A DNA stretch of 59,897 bases. It comes from Levilactobacillus cerevisiae. GTDB lineage: Bacteria; Bacillota; Bacilli; Lactobacillales; Lactobacillaceae. The notes under the pieces are model-generated. The model was not told the DNA's origin, made no database searches, and saw nothing but the letters and a program-made list of their open reading frames with translations. How positions within the stretch are numbered: position 1 is the first letter of the stretch; the number at the start of each line of letters is the position of its first letter. Where the stretch lies: the NCBI RefSeq assembly GCF_003946245.1, contig NZ_RHNN01000024.1, forward strand, positions 1 through 59,897. The letters are read 5' to 3'. This document shows, piece by piece, positions 26,408 through 35,395 of this stretch. The translations under genes and the position numbers were made by a program.

Positions 26408-26490
26408 GCCGGCCTACCGTTCGCCAAATTTAGGCCGGAACGCTATGAGTAGGACGGCTGAGCCTAAATTTGGCTCACTCACGCCTACGT
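26408..26490 (+). repeat. Structured repeat family A, internally deleted copy
   Basis: The outer stem CCAAATTTAGG with CCTAAATTTGG and both flanks (CCGTTCG, GGCTCACTCACGCC) are kept. The inner part carrying P3 to P5 is missing, leaving about 30 bases including CGGAACGC and GACGGCTGAG. Family B copy 2 follows 80 bases later. Confidence 0.7.
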
Positions 26491-26568
26491 TGAGTAGCTC
26501 AGTGACTTCGCGGTAGCCCTACCATAACTGTATTTACAACACTATGGTGGCGACAGTACCAGTCTTAA

Positions 26569-26748
26569 CCGGAGGAGGCCAGAGATGTAGGCAGCTGTGT
26601 CGACGGTGTTAGCTGGGAACCAGCTTACACCGTGGGACGCGTTTGGAGACTGTCGGTCTTGGACAGGCTTCAAACCGAGCCGGAGGACCGTTTCTCAGGC
26701 CGCAGGCGGTCCCCACAGCAGCCGGAATTTCTGGCAGCCGCAGGTGGC
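26569..26748 (+). repeat. Structured repeat family B, copy 2
   Basis: The outer stem is GCCAGAGAT with ATTTCTGGC. The first hairpin is ACGGTGTTAGCTGG with CCAGCTTACACCGT. The second is GTTTGGAG plus CTGTC with GACAG plus CTTCAAAC. The third is GGACCG with CGGTCC. Each differs from copy 1 by paired changes. It ends about 28 bases past the 3' end of the minus-strand gene at 26776. Confidence 0.75.
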
Positions 26749-26775
26749 AATGATCATCTAAGTGTTCTTAACCTG

Positions 26776-27594
26776 TTAATCTTCAGATATTGTTTTAAAT
26801 TCAGCGTTGGCCACCCGGGTGGTGACGCCTAACTGCTCTTGCAACAGCCGGTGAGCGGCCAACACATCTGCCGGCACTGCCACGTGGGCAATGTACCCGG
26901 CACCGGCTGGTCCATAACCAGCCGACGTATCATGCAGTCGTGGAATCTCACCCATCACCAAGTTCACGTAATCGCTGAGTGACCACATGCCCACCTCATC
27001 GTGTGCAAAAGCCAACTGGCCGTCACGAACGACTACAGAAATCTGATAGGCCGCAAAGTTTACCAGTGGCACGGTCGGCACCTCTTTACTAAATCCAGCT
27101 GCTAACCGGCGTTGCAGGCTCCCATCTTGGATCAGGCCAATGTTTGCGGGAACAATATCGTGCCGCCGGAGCACGGCCAGGCTATTCGTCACGTTGTTCC
27201 CACTATTGGTCGACTGCGTTTCCAGCAAGGGAATCTCCTGGCCGTAACTGACTTGGGCAACACGCTGAAACATCTCCGCTTCACTGGGAACCTGGCTCAG
27301 GTCTAAACCACTAAACTGGCTAAGTTGGGCCCGTAACTTGGGTGTTGTGTGGCCATGGCCGCCGACAATCAGGTAATGTTGTGCAACCCCTGCTCGCATC
27401 GCTTTGACAAAGTGCTCAAGCCCTGCAATCGGACTGCCGCCAAACAGAATCAAGGTATCCAGCGGTTGTCCCAGTTGCGTGTGAATTTCGGCCGGTGTCA
27501 ATGTGGGCACATCACGCATGGCTAAGAAGGCCGTTAACGTATTGATGGCCGTTGCCACTTGGGGAAGCTGTTTAGCTGGTAACTTGGTAAACAT
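26776..27594 (-). CDS. YdcF/ElyC-SanA-like (DUF218) protein
   Basis: This 272-residue protein has the DUF218 pattern: LILFGGSPIAG at the first strand, YLIVGGHGHTTP for the second, an acidic SEAEMF segment, and ETQSTNSGNNVTNSLAVLRR, where related proteins bind a nucleotide or lipid-phosphate ligand. It has no signal peptide or membrane segment, which favours the cytoplasmic YdcF type over ElyC. Function is not established. GGAGGGC precedes the ATG. It occupies the site between dnaD and pbp1A where nth is usual in related genomes. Confidence 0.8.
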   Translation of the reverse strand: MFTKLPAKQLPQVATAINTLTAFLAMRDVPTLTPAEIHTQLGQPLDTLILFGGSPIAGLEHFVKAMRAGVAQHYLIVGGHGHTTPKLRAQLSQFSGLDLSQVPSEAEMFQRVAQVSYGQEIPLLETQSTNSGNNVTNSLAVLRRHDIVPANIGLIQDGSLQRRLAAGFSKEVPTVPLVNFAAYQISVVVRDGQLAFAHDEVGMWSLSDYVNLVMGEIPRLHDTSAGYGPAGAGYIAHVAVPADVLAAHRLLQEQLGVTTRVANAEFKTISED

Positions 27595-27606
27595 ATATTC
27601 GCCCTC

Positions 27607-28311
27607 CTAGTTGTCCGTTAACTTAAAGATGGGAATGTCTGGAATCTGATTATCAGCTGAACCGTTGGCCACTGGCTTCGCCGTTTGACGTGGTTCCTGC
27701 CGTTCCTTTTCGCGTTGCACCTGGGCCGCCGTCTTCAAATTTTTCCGTTCCCAGCTGAGGAGAATCCGGTCCATATACTTCAGGCTATAGGCTTGGCTCA
27801 GAACGGCTTCCTTGAGGGCCAATTGAATCAATTCCGGCCGGTAGTGATCTTGATCTAACCACTGGGTGATGCTTTCCATCTCCATTGGTGAAAGTGGCCG
27901 CCCGAATTCCGTTTCAATCTGATTGAACACGGTGGATCGGTCGTTACTAACGGCAGCTTTAGCCACTTTTTTAGTTGTCTGCTCGGCTAATTGGCTAAGC
28001 TTTTCCGTTAATAACCGAAAATCATAGGCGTCTTGCTTCTGGCCCTGTGCATCCGTAATTGTCGTAATCGTCATGAGTTTGTGGGAAATCATTTCGTGCA
28101 ATAATTGATAAACCCGTTGTTTGTCCCAGCCTAGATGGGCCGCCATCTCGTCGGCATCTGGAAGTTTGTCGCCCTGGTCCATGTAACGGCGCAACTGAAA
28201 GAAGACCAGCAATTGGTCGGTCGTCATCCCCACTTCCCGAAAATGATCAAGCAGGTAGTTTGCAACACTCGTTTGTCCGGCCTGAACGTAACGCTGGATA
28301 AAATCATCCAT
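27607..28311 (-). CDS. dnaD: DnaD replication-initiation protein
   Basis: The 234-residue protein acts in loading the replicative helicase at origins and at stalled forks. The N-terminal winged-helix domain (about 1-115) has LDHFREVGMTTDQLLVFFQL and MAAHLGWDKQRVYQLLHEM. The C-terminal DnaB-like domain has IETEFGRPLSPMEMESITQW and a YxxxI-type helix ending YMDRILLSWERKN. The ATG at 28311 has AGGAGG seven bases upstream; a longer frame reaches 28353 without a site. Confidence 0.94.
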   Translation of the reverse strand: MDDFIQRYVQAGQTSVANYLLDHFREVGMTTDQLLVFFQLRRYMDQGDKLPDADEMAAHLGWDKQRVYQLLHEMISHKLMTITTITDAQGQKQDAYDFRLLTEKLSQLAEQTTKKVAKAAVSNDRSTVFNQIETEFGRPLSPMEMESITQWLDQDHYRPELIQLALKEAVLSQAYSLKYMDRILLSWERKNLKTAAQVQREKERQEPRQTAKPVANGSADNQIPDIPIFKLTDN

Positions 28312-28324
28312 GTGAAAACCTCCT

Positions 28325-28472
28325 GATTTTGAATGAAAACAAGCGTGAGCCAAAGGGCGGTTAGCTGGCGAGCATTAATGGTGTTAAGCGGAACCAGCTG
28401 CCCCTTGTCGCACGTTTCAGCAATATATATTTGGAGATACAAACGAGTCTGGATTTTATCATCCCAGACTCG
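28325..28472 (-). repeat. Repeat family D, copy 4, with a terminator-like hairpin
   Basis: On the minus strand ACGAGTCTGG pairs with CCAGACTCGT followed by TTTGTATCTCCAAATATA, then the core ATATTGCTGAAACGTGCG. The stem that follows has AAGGGGCAGCTGG facing CCAGCTAACCGCCCTT, and the copy ends GGCTCACGCTTG. It lies between the aspB stop and the dnaD ribosome site, so it may end the aspB transcript and carry the dnaD promoter region. Confidence 0.6.
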
Positions 28473-28502
28473 TCATTTTAAATCAAATTAAGTCGATTGT
28501 GA

Positions 28503-29687
28503 CTACGCGTTAGGTGCCATAAACGCTTTTAACCGAGCCATTGCCGTTTCCAGCGACTGCAAATCCGCCGCATAGCTCAACCGAACGTGATCGGGCAAGC
28601 CAAATGCCTTACCCGTAACCAACGCCACGTGGGCCTGGTCTAAAATAGCTGCCACCAGCTCGTCCGTCGAGTGCAAGCCCTTCAGCTTCACCGCTGCACT
28701 CACGTCAGGGAACATGTAAAAGGCCCCCTGTGGCTTGTGCGTCAGTTTGAAGCCTGGAATCGCCGTCAGCAACGGATAAATCGTATCTAACCGCTCCTGA
28801 AAAGCCGCACGCATGGTCGCTACCGGTGCTTGATCATCCGTTAGCGCCGCCAGTGCCGCTGCTTGACTCACAGCGGCCGCGTTGCCCGTCATGTGCGACA
28901 ACACCGTCTTCAGTGCGTTAACAATTAGCAACGGTCCAACCGCATAGCCAATCCGCCAACCGGTCATGGCGTAGGTTTTGGAAACCCCATTGATCAAGAC
29001 CGTATGGCTAGCCACCGCCGCGCCCAACGTCAGCATTGACGGGGACGGATTCGGTCCAGCGTAAATCAAATCGCCATAAATCTCGTCCGCAACGATCACC
29101 AAATCATGGGCAACCGCCCAGTCCCCAATCGCCTGGAGCTCGGCCTTCGTATAGACTAGGCCACTGGGATTTTGGGGTGAGTTCAGGACAATCGCCTTGG
29201 TTTTCGGCGTGACCGCCTGCTCTAATTGGGCCGGCGTGACCTTTAAGGTAGCCGTCGGTGCCACTTCAATCGGCAGGCCGCCCGCCAGCTTCACCTGTTC
29301 GCTATAGCTGACCCAGTAAGGTGCGGGGAGTAACACTTCATCCCCAAGGTTCAGTAGCACTTGGAAGAGCGCATACAGGGCCATCTTGGCCCCCGTGGTG
29401 ATCACCACTTGATCCGCTGACACCGTCACCTTTTGGGTGGCCAACAAATGGTCGGCCACCGCTTGGCGCAGGGGCAGAACTCCCGCCGTGGCCGTGTAGC
29501 CATCGACTTGATTCGCCCGAATTGCCGTCACCGCTGCTTCTTTGACGGCTACCGGCGTTGAAAAATCAGGTTGACCGACACTGAGGTTGATCACATCAAC
29601 CCCCGCATCACGCAGTTCCTGTGCCCGTTGCCCCGATTTCAAAGTTGCGGACGGTTGAACCGCCTGTGCCCGTTTCGCTAACTGCAT
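28503..29687 (-). CDS. aspB: Aspartate aminotransferase, class I PLP enzyme
   Basis: The 394-residue enzyme exchanges amino groups between aspartate and 2-oxoglutarate; related class I enzymes accept other amino acids. The PLP-binding lysine is in INGVSKTYAMTGWRIGYAVG near residue 235. VINLSVGQPDF, NSPQNPSGLVY and the C-terminal HVRLSYA are family motifs. The ATG at 29687 has AGGAGGG six bases upstream; an in-frame GTG six codons earlier lacks a site. It lies three bases or so after the tseB-like gene, as in Bacillus, but asnS, usually next, is absent. Confidence 0.93.
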   Translation of the reverse strand: MQLAKRAQAVQPSATLKSGQRAQELRDAGVDVINLSVGQPDFSTPVAVKEAAVTAIRANQVDGYTATAGVLPLRQAVADHLLATQKVTVSADQVVITTGAKMALYALFQVLLNLGDEVLLPAPYWVSYSEQVKLAGGLPIEVAPTATLKVTPAQLEQAVTPKTKAIVLNSPQNPSGLVYTKAELQAIGDWAVAHDLVIVADEIYGDLIYAGPNPSPSMLTLGAAVASHTVLINGVSKTYAMTGWRIGYAVGPLLIVNALKTVLSHMTGNAAAVSQAAALAALTDDQAPVATMRAAFQERLDTIYPLLTAIPGFKLTHKPQGAFYMFPDVSAAVKLKGLHSTDELVAAILDQAHVALVTGKAFGLPDHVRLSYAADLQSLETAMARLKAFMAPNA

Positions 29688-29707
29688 GGGATCCCTCCTA
29701 GCCACTT

Positions 29708-30211
29708 TTAAATGTTAGAAATCTGTTGTAACACTTTGCCATTTGAATACTGGAAGGTGATGTAACATAACTTGCCATCCTTATTCAAATAACTAACCTG
29801 CCACGCAGGCTTGCCGTTGAAAATGCACATCGCGGCGGATAAGACCTTCTTGGGGTTCTTCTTCCACACTTGTTGGAGCACCGTATTCCGCGACAAACCA
29901 GCGCTTTGCTTGAGGACCGTGACATTATTTCCCGTCTTAGGCACAATCGCGTAAACGCTCTGCTTGGCTTTATTCTTCCCGGCAACCGTGTAATACGTGG
30001 TGTCGAGGTTCGTCCAGTAGAAATTACTGGTACTGGTCAAATGACCGGATTTTTTGGCGACGGATTCGGCTCGTGCTTGGTCCTGGGTAATTGGCTTAGT
30101 CGCTTTATTTACGACCACGGCAACACTAATCAGAATGACCAGAATCACAAGTAGAATGCTCAGCAGCACCCAATGGTGGGGTCGCTGGCGTCGTTGATAC
30201 TGTTGTCTCAT
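29708..30211 (-). CDS. TseB/YpmB-like (DUF5590) single-pass membrane protein
   Basis: This 167-residue protein has a basic N-terminus, one transmembrane segment (about 15-36) and an extracellular domain with DUF5590/PepSY-like features (ITQDQARAESVAKKSGHL; AWQVSYLNKDGKLCYI). In Bacillus the homologue affects cell-wall elongation through a penicillin-binding protein. The dinG-ypmB-aspB order supports the assignment. The start is uncertain: ATG at 30211 is chosen, with AAGGGAG some 15 bases upstream; an in-frame TTG lies at 30238. Confidence 0.8.
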   Translation of the reverse strand: MRQQYQRRQRPHHWVLLSILLVILVILISVAVVVNKATKPITQDQARAESVAKKSGHLTSTSNFYWTNLDTTYYTVAGKNKAKQSVYAIVPKTGNNVTVLKQSAGLSRNTVLQQVWKKNPKKVLSAAMCIFNGKPAWQVSYLNKDGKLCYITFQYSNGKVLQQISNI

Positions 30212-30260
30212 CAATTTTCCATCGGTCTCCCTTGTCAAATTTCAATCTTGTCCAAGTATA

Positions 30261-33101
30261 TCAGATTTCGGGTGGTGTCTGGGGGTCGGCTGGCTTCTTT
30301 TCAAAAAAATTAACTAAACCTTGTGCAATCGCCGTGGCATCCCCCGTGGTTGGTTCCAGATCAGCTGGTAGCGCACGCAAAATGCTCTGCCCGTAGTGTT
30401 TCTCCAGTAACCGCTGATCCAAGATTACAATGGCCCCGCGGTCATGCGGCGTCCGAATCAGCCGGCCAATCCCTTGGCGAAGCTTTAAGGTCGCCGCTGG
30501 CAGCGCGGCACTGTAAAAGGGGTTCTTACCGGCCGCTTCCAAACGGGCGTAGTTGGCCTTCACAAAGACGCGGTCGGGCGAATCGAATGGCAACCGGGTG
30601 ACAATCAAGAGTTCCAGCTGTTCAGCGGGCAGATCAATGCCCTCCCAGAAACTAGCTGCACCTAACAAGATGGCGCCATGACTGGTTGAAAAGCGTTTAG
30701 CAATTCGTTCTCGACTGCCACTAATGCCCTGTGCAAAAATTTCGCGTTGGGCAAATTCCGGCTGTTCACACAGCTGTTGGTAGACCTGTTCGATCACGGT
30801 CAGTGAATTGAACAGGACCAGGGTCTGCTTGTCGACCGCCCCCGCCAACTGACTAATGGTTGCCGTCAAATAGGTCACGTAGTCCGCCGGTGCAATTCGA
30901 CTCAGGTTCGGCCCAGCGTCCGTGATAAACAGCTCTGCTTGGGTTGCGTAATCAAAGCTAGAGCGCATCCGGTGCGTGGCCGTTTGTTCGCGGTCCAGGT
31001 CAAACTGATCCAAGACATATTGCGAGCGCCCGGAAGAAAACAGTGTGCCCCCAGTCAGCAGCACGGGTTGGAAGCCCGCGTACAGATGGTTACGTAAGAA
31101 GCCCTCGGTCGCCAACAACCCACTTGCCAGCTGCAGGCTATTCCGGTCCCCAACGTGGTTGATGGTTAACCAGAACAGACTCGCTGGCGCTTGGTCAACG
31201 ACCTGTTGCAGAATCGTTAAGAGGCGGCTCATTTGATTGTCAAAGAGGTGAATCCGGGTATCGACTTGTTCAAACAAGTACCGTTCAGACGCGGCGAACC
31301 GGTCACTCTGTTGGTCAAACCGGTGTCGCAGTGCATTCAGTTCCGCCAACAGATCATCCGTGGCGGCGGTCGCAACGCTCACGGCATCGCCTTTGCTCAA
31401 TTCGGCAGCCAAATTTTTTGCTGGAATTAATTCTTCAATAATCTGATTATGATTGTTCGGCCGTTTTGCCGCTAAGAACCGCAAGAACAACTGATTGACC
31501 AAGGCGTCCAGTTGCGTTTCGATGGTCTGACTGGCTTGTAAAATCCGTTGTAGGACCGTCACCGCCGCCTGATCATCGGCAAAGAGCGATAGCAGGCTCG
31601 GTCCGGTCTCGCGGCCAATATCCCGTTCGACATGGTGTAGTTCGTTAATCAACTGGGCAAATTTCACCTGCGTCCGGCGCTGCTTCAGCGTGCTGTCCGG
31701 TAAGTGTTGTGCCTCATCGATCACCAGGTATGGCTTTTGCAAGCGTGCCCCCAGATCTAGCGCGTGTTCACTCAGGTAAGCGTGATTGACAATGACAAAC
31801 TGTGCCTGGGCCATCCGCTGATCGCGCCGGCGTAAAAAGTCATCCGAATAAAATGGATTGTCGGCCGTCACGGAGCCTTCATGAACGATTTCCTGAAAAT
31901 AAGGTGCCCGGTAAGTCGCCAAGTGGAGCTCATCCAAGTCACCTGTTGTGGTCATGGTCAACCACACCAGTAGACGGAGCTTCAACAGTTGCGTCTGCTT
32001 GGATGTCTCCGCCACCTTGAGTGTCGTGGCAAAGCGCTGCAGGTCTAAATAGTGCCGACTGCCTTTGACCAACACCGCGTGAACCGGGAATGGCACGATG
32101 GAATTTAACAGGGGTAACGTCTGATCCAGCAGCTGTTCTTGCAGCAATGTCGTGGCTGTACTGACGACGACCGGCTTTCCCTGTTGGCCCAGATAGGCCA
32201 TCGGCAACATGTAGCCAAGACTCTTCCCAATTCCCGTGGGCGCTTCGACAATCATTTGTTTCACGGTGTGCCGCTCTGATTCGGCGTAGTTGTTGTAAAT
32301 GTAGTTCATCATTTTAGCCTGTTCCGGTCGCCATTCCAGGTTATCCGGCATCAGCTTTTGTTTTTGCTTCTTGGTCTTCGGGTATTTGCTGGGCGCTGCC
32401 AACGTGGTCGCCGGACTCTCACCCGGTTTCCGCAACGCCAACCCATTTTTCACGTACAGGTAATCCGGTAATTTCCGGGGATTACGGGTATTTAACTGCC
32501 GGGCCACGTCAAAAAGAGCCGCCGTTTGAAGCGGTAGATCCGGATGCAGGTCGATCATGCGTTCCAGCGTAACCTGCGGCAAGGCCCGCAACCGCCGGAA
32601 CAGGAAGATGAATAGTTCGGCCGTGGCACTGGCATCGCTGTCCGCGGAATGTGGATTATCATGCTCAATGTTAAATAAACCACTCAAATCCCGTAGCCGA
32701 AAGCTAGCGGCTGTCGGCAAAAGAATCTGGCTCAAAGAGACCGTGTCCAGCGCCTCAATTGTCAGCTCGGGATAACCCACCCGGTCGAATTCAGCGTTGA
32801 TGAAGGGTAAATCAAAATTGACGTTGTGGGCCACAAAGACCGTATTCGTCAACAGACTGTAGAGTGTCCCCGCCACGTCATCAAACAGCGGTGCGTGCCG
32901 GACACGACGATTCGTGATTCCCGTTAACCGGGTAATCGCCTGGGGAATCTCTCTGAGCGGATTCACGTCCGTCTCAAAGTGATTAATAATTTGATTATGC
33001 TGGACGAAGACGCACCCAATCTGGATAATGCGGTCGCCATCTGTCACACTGGTTCCGGTCGTCTCAATATCAACCACCGCGTAAACCGTGTCTTTATCCA
33101 T
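30261..33101 (-). CDS. dinG: DinG-family 3'-5' exonuclease/helicase
   Basis: The 946-residue protein joins a DnaQ-type DEDDh exonuclease domain (1-~180, motif VVDIETTGTS and VFVAHNVNFDLPF) to an XPD-like superfamily 2 helicase. The Walker A is EAPTGIGKSLGYMLP, the DEAH box VIDEAQHLPDS, and the C-terminal motif RQGIGRLIRTPHDRG. The four cysteines of the iron-sulphur cluster in E. coli DinG are not seen, as in other Firmicute members, which act mainly as nucleases. The ATG at 33101 follows GGTGAGC. Confidence 0.93.
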   Translation of the reverse strand: MDKDTVYAVVDIETTGTSVTDGDRIIQIGCVFVQHNQIINHFETDVNPLREIPQAITRLTGITNRRVRHAPLFDDVAGTLYSLLTNTVFVAHNVNFDLPFINAEFDRVGYPELTIEALDTVSLSQILLPTAASFRLRDLSGLFNIEHDNPHSADSDASATAELFIFLFRRLRALPQVTLERMIDLHPDLPLQTAALFDVARQLNTRNPRKLPDYLYVKNGLALRKPGESPATTLAAPSKYPKTKKQKQKLMPDNLEWRPEQAKMMNYIYNNYAESERHTVKQMIVEAPTGIGKSLGYMLPMAYLGQQGKPVVVSTATTLLQEQLLDQTLPLLNSIVPFPVHAVLVKGSRHYLDLQRFATTLKVAETSKQTQLLKLRLLVWLTMTTTGDLDELHLATYRAPYFQEIVHEGSVTADNPFYSDDFLRRRDQRMAQAQFVIVNHAYLSEHALDLGARLQKPYLVIDEAQHLPDSTLKQRRTQVKFAQLINELHHVERDIGRETGPSLLSLFADDQAAVTVLQRILQASQTIETQLDALVNQLFLRFLAAKRPNNHNQIIEELIPAKNLAAELSKGDAVSVATAATDDLLAELNALRHRFDQQSDRFAASERYLFEQVDTRIHLFDNQMSRLLTILQQVVDQAPASLFWLTINHVGDRNSLQLASGLLATEGFLRNHLYAGFQPVLLTGGTLFSSGRSQYVLDQFDLDREQTATHRMRSSFDYATQAELFITDAGPNLSRIAPADYVTYLTATISQLAGAVDKQTLVLFNSLTVIEQVYQQLCEQPEFAQREIFAQGISGSRERIAKRFSTSHGAILLGAASFWEGIDLPAEQLELLIVTRLPFDSPDRVFVKANYARLEAAGKNPFYSAALPAATLKLRQGIGRLIRTPHDRGAIVILDQRLLEKHYGQSILRALPADLEPTTGDATAIAQGLVNFFEKKPADPQTPPEI

Positions 33102-33278
33102 AATATGCTCACCAATTTCTGCACAATTTGCGATAATAACTGGCACTATAATACACCACTTACGCCGTCAACGCCACGACTGACTGTGTCACCGGCCAAA
33201 ATACTTGCAGCAGAACCGGTGATTGTTACCTGCCCTCAGCCCACCCAAATCAGTTCAGTCCCCGGATTAGCAGGCAAA

Positions 33279-33341
33279 CTTTCTATAGAAAGGGTTAATT
33301 TTTCGTCGAATTGGTGATTTTGGCGGTCAAAGCTAGCGCTA
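33279..33341. promoter_or_regulatory. Palindromes in the dinG-mvk divergent gap
   Basis: CTTTCTATAGAAAG (33279-33292) is a perfect 14-base palindrome, and CTAGCGCTAG (about 33331-33341) a 10-base one. They lie between dinG (leftward) and the mevalonate genes (rightward), with a TATGAT -10 candidate at 33357-33362. They are operator candidates only. Confidence 0.35.
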
Positions 33342-33406
33342 GGCCAATCAGTAGAGTATGATATTTGCTGGAAGTAAAAATCGACGCAGAAAGTGAGCGA
33401 GATAAC

Positions 33407-34354
33407 TTGGGTAGAACGGCAATCGGTAAAAGTAATGCCAAAATTATTCTCATTGGGGATCACAGTGTGGTGTACGGCCAACCGGCCATCGCGCTCCCCT
33501 TACCCTCAGTAACAACACAAGTGGTCATGACTTCGGCGCCAAACGGTCAAACCATTACAAGTCGTTACTTTGATGGGCCCATCGCTCAAATGAATCAGAA
33601 CATGGCGGGCGTGGCAGCGCTGATTGCGACCCTCTTGGATCGCTTCGACGCCCAGTCAACACCTTTTACCATGGCCGTTACTAGTGACCTCCCCGCAGAA
33701 CGCGGGATGGGGTCGTCTGCGGCCGTGGCCGTGGCAATTACCCGCGCCATGTACCAATTTTTTCAACGACCGCTCAACCGTGAACGCTTACTGACCACGG
33801 TCGCCATCGCTGAAAAGATTACCCATGGCAACCCCAGCGGTATTGATGCCGCTACGGTGAGCTCGGACGTACCCATTTGGTTCGTTCCCCACCAGGAGAC
33901 CTTGCAGATTCCCTTTACCTTGCGGGGCTACTTGGTAATTGCCGATAGCGGCATCAAGGGCCAAACGGGTCAGGCGGTCGCCGCCGTTGCCCGGCGGAAG
34001 ATGGCCTTCCCGCAAGAAACAAACGCGGAAATTGCGCAGCTGGGCACTCTCAGCCACCAAGCACGGACTGCCTTAGCAACCCCCAATTTGACACAGTTAG
34101 GTCATATCATGTCCGCCGCTCAACAGCAGTTGCGGGGCCTCGGTGTCAGTTCACAGGAACTGAACCAACTGACCCACGTGGCTTGTCAAAACGGCGCCTT
34201 AGGGGCAAAATTAACAGGTGGCGGGATGGGCGGTTGCTTAATTGCACTTTGCCCAGACCTGACCACGACCCACCGCGTTGAGGCGAGTCTATTGGCGGCT
34301 GGTGCGACAAAAACCTGGATTGAAACGTTTAACCTTGAGGAGGAACCCCAATGA
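33407..34354 (+). CDS. mvk: Mevalonate kinase
   Basis: This GHMP kinase phosphorylates mevalonate to 5-phosphomevalonate, the first kinase step towards isopentenyl diphosphate. Motif 1 is KIILIGDHSVVYGQPAIALP, the phosphate loop PAERGMGSSAAVAVA, and motif 3 KLTGGGMGGCLIAL. I place the start at the TTG at 33407, giving 315 residues and the usual N-terminus; a frame to 33365 exists but adds a charged extension unlike relatives. The stop overlaps the mvaD start (ATGA). It heads the operon mvk-mvaD-pmk-fni. Confidence 0.92.
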   Translation: MGRTAIGKSNAKIILIGDHSVVYGQPAIALPLPSVTTQVVMTSAPNGQTITSRYFDGPIAQMNQNMAGVAALIATLLDRFDAQSTPFTMAVTSDLPAERGMGSSAAVAVAITRAMYQFFQRPLNRERLLTTVAIAEKITHGNPSGIDAATVSSDVPIWFVPHQETLQIPFTLRGYLVIADSGIKGQTGQAVAAVARRKMAFPQETNAEIAQLGTLSHQARTALATPNLTQLGHIMSAAQQQLRGLGVSSQELNQLTHVACQNGALGAKLTGGGMGGCLIALCPDLTTTHRVEASLLAAGATKTWIETFNLEEEPQ

Positions 34355-35322
34355 CAGCGGTCACCGCAAGAGCGCACACCAACATTGCCTTGGTCAAATA
34401 CTGGGGCAAGGCGGACACTGAGCTGATGCTCCCCCAGACGAGTAGCCTCTCGTTGACGTTAGATCAATTTTATACTGACACAACCGTCAGCTTTGACGAC
34501 TCACTGACGAGTGACGACGTGGCCATCAACGACCAACGTCTTGCCCCTGCTGCGAGTGTCAAGGTCCGTCACGTCTTAGACTTGGTCCGGCAACAAAGTG
34601 GCGAAACCCGCTTTGCGCACGTAGCCTCTATGAATCACGTCCCCACGTCGGCTGGCCTCGCCTCCTCGGCATCGGCCTTTGCGGCGCTGGCCGGCGCGGC
34701 TAGTCGCGCAGCGGGCCTAAACCAGTCTCGCACCGAGCTGTCTCGACTGGCTCGCCGTGGCTCTGGTTCCGCTACCCGCTCTATTTTTGGTGGCTTTGTC
34801 AAATGGCAGGCCGGTACGGATGATGCCTCCTCCGTGGCCGTCCCAATTCAAGAAGACGTGACCTGGCCAATCGCCATGGTGGCGTTAGTCCTGGATCCCC
34901 ATCACAAAAAGATCAGTTCGACGCAGGGGATGCAAAGCAGCGTGACCACCTCACCTTACTACCCGGCTTGGAAACAGGTGGTGGCAGAGGATTTAGCCGC
35001 CATCACCCCCGCTATCCTGGCCCAGGATTTCACCACGACCGGTGAGATTTTAGAAGCCAATGCGATGCGGATGCACGCCCTCACCTTGAGCGCCAATCCA
35101 CCCTATAGCTACTTTAATGGGGAGACCCTGGCCGCCATCGCAACCGTTCAGGCACTGCGAGCCAGTGGCATTGCCTGCTACTACACGCTGGATGCCGGCC
35201 CAAATTTGAAAGTCTTTTGTCAGGAGAAAGACCTCGGTGCCGTCACGACCCGTTTGGCCAGCCAATTCAGTGCCGACCAAGTGATTGTGGCGCACCCCGG
35301 TCCCGGCATTACTTTCCTATAA
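34351..35322 (+). CDS. mvaD: Diphosphomevalonate decarboxylase
   Basis: The 323-residue GHMP enzyme converts 5-diphosphomevalonate to isopentenyl diphosphate with ATP. ARAHTNIALVKYWGKAD at the N-terminus and VPTSAGLASSASAFAAL are signature segments; the catalytic Asp region and TLDAGPNLKVF near the C-terminus are present. AGGAGG seven bases before the ATG lies inside mvk. Length is normal. Confidence 0.96.
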   Translation: MTAVTARAHTNIALVKYWGKADTELMLPQTSSLSLTLDQFYTDTTVSFDDSLTSDDVAINDQRLAPAASVKVRHVLDLVRQQSGETRFAHVASMNHVPTSAGLASSASAFAALAGAASRAAGLNQSRTELSRLARRGSGSATRSIFGGFVKWQAGTDDASSVAVPIQEDVTWPIAMVALVLDPHHKKISSTQGMQSSVTTSPYYPAWKQVVAEDLAAITPAILAQDFTTTGEILEANAMRMHALTLSANPPYSYFNGETLAAIATVQALRASGIACYYTLDAGPNLKVFCQEKDLGAVTTRLASQFSADQVIVAHPGPGITFL

Positions 35323-35395
35323 TTTTTTCGTTCATAACATTTACACCTAAAAACTTAATCATTAAACCATTTGTTACAGAAGGGACCTGATTTTT

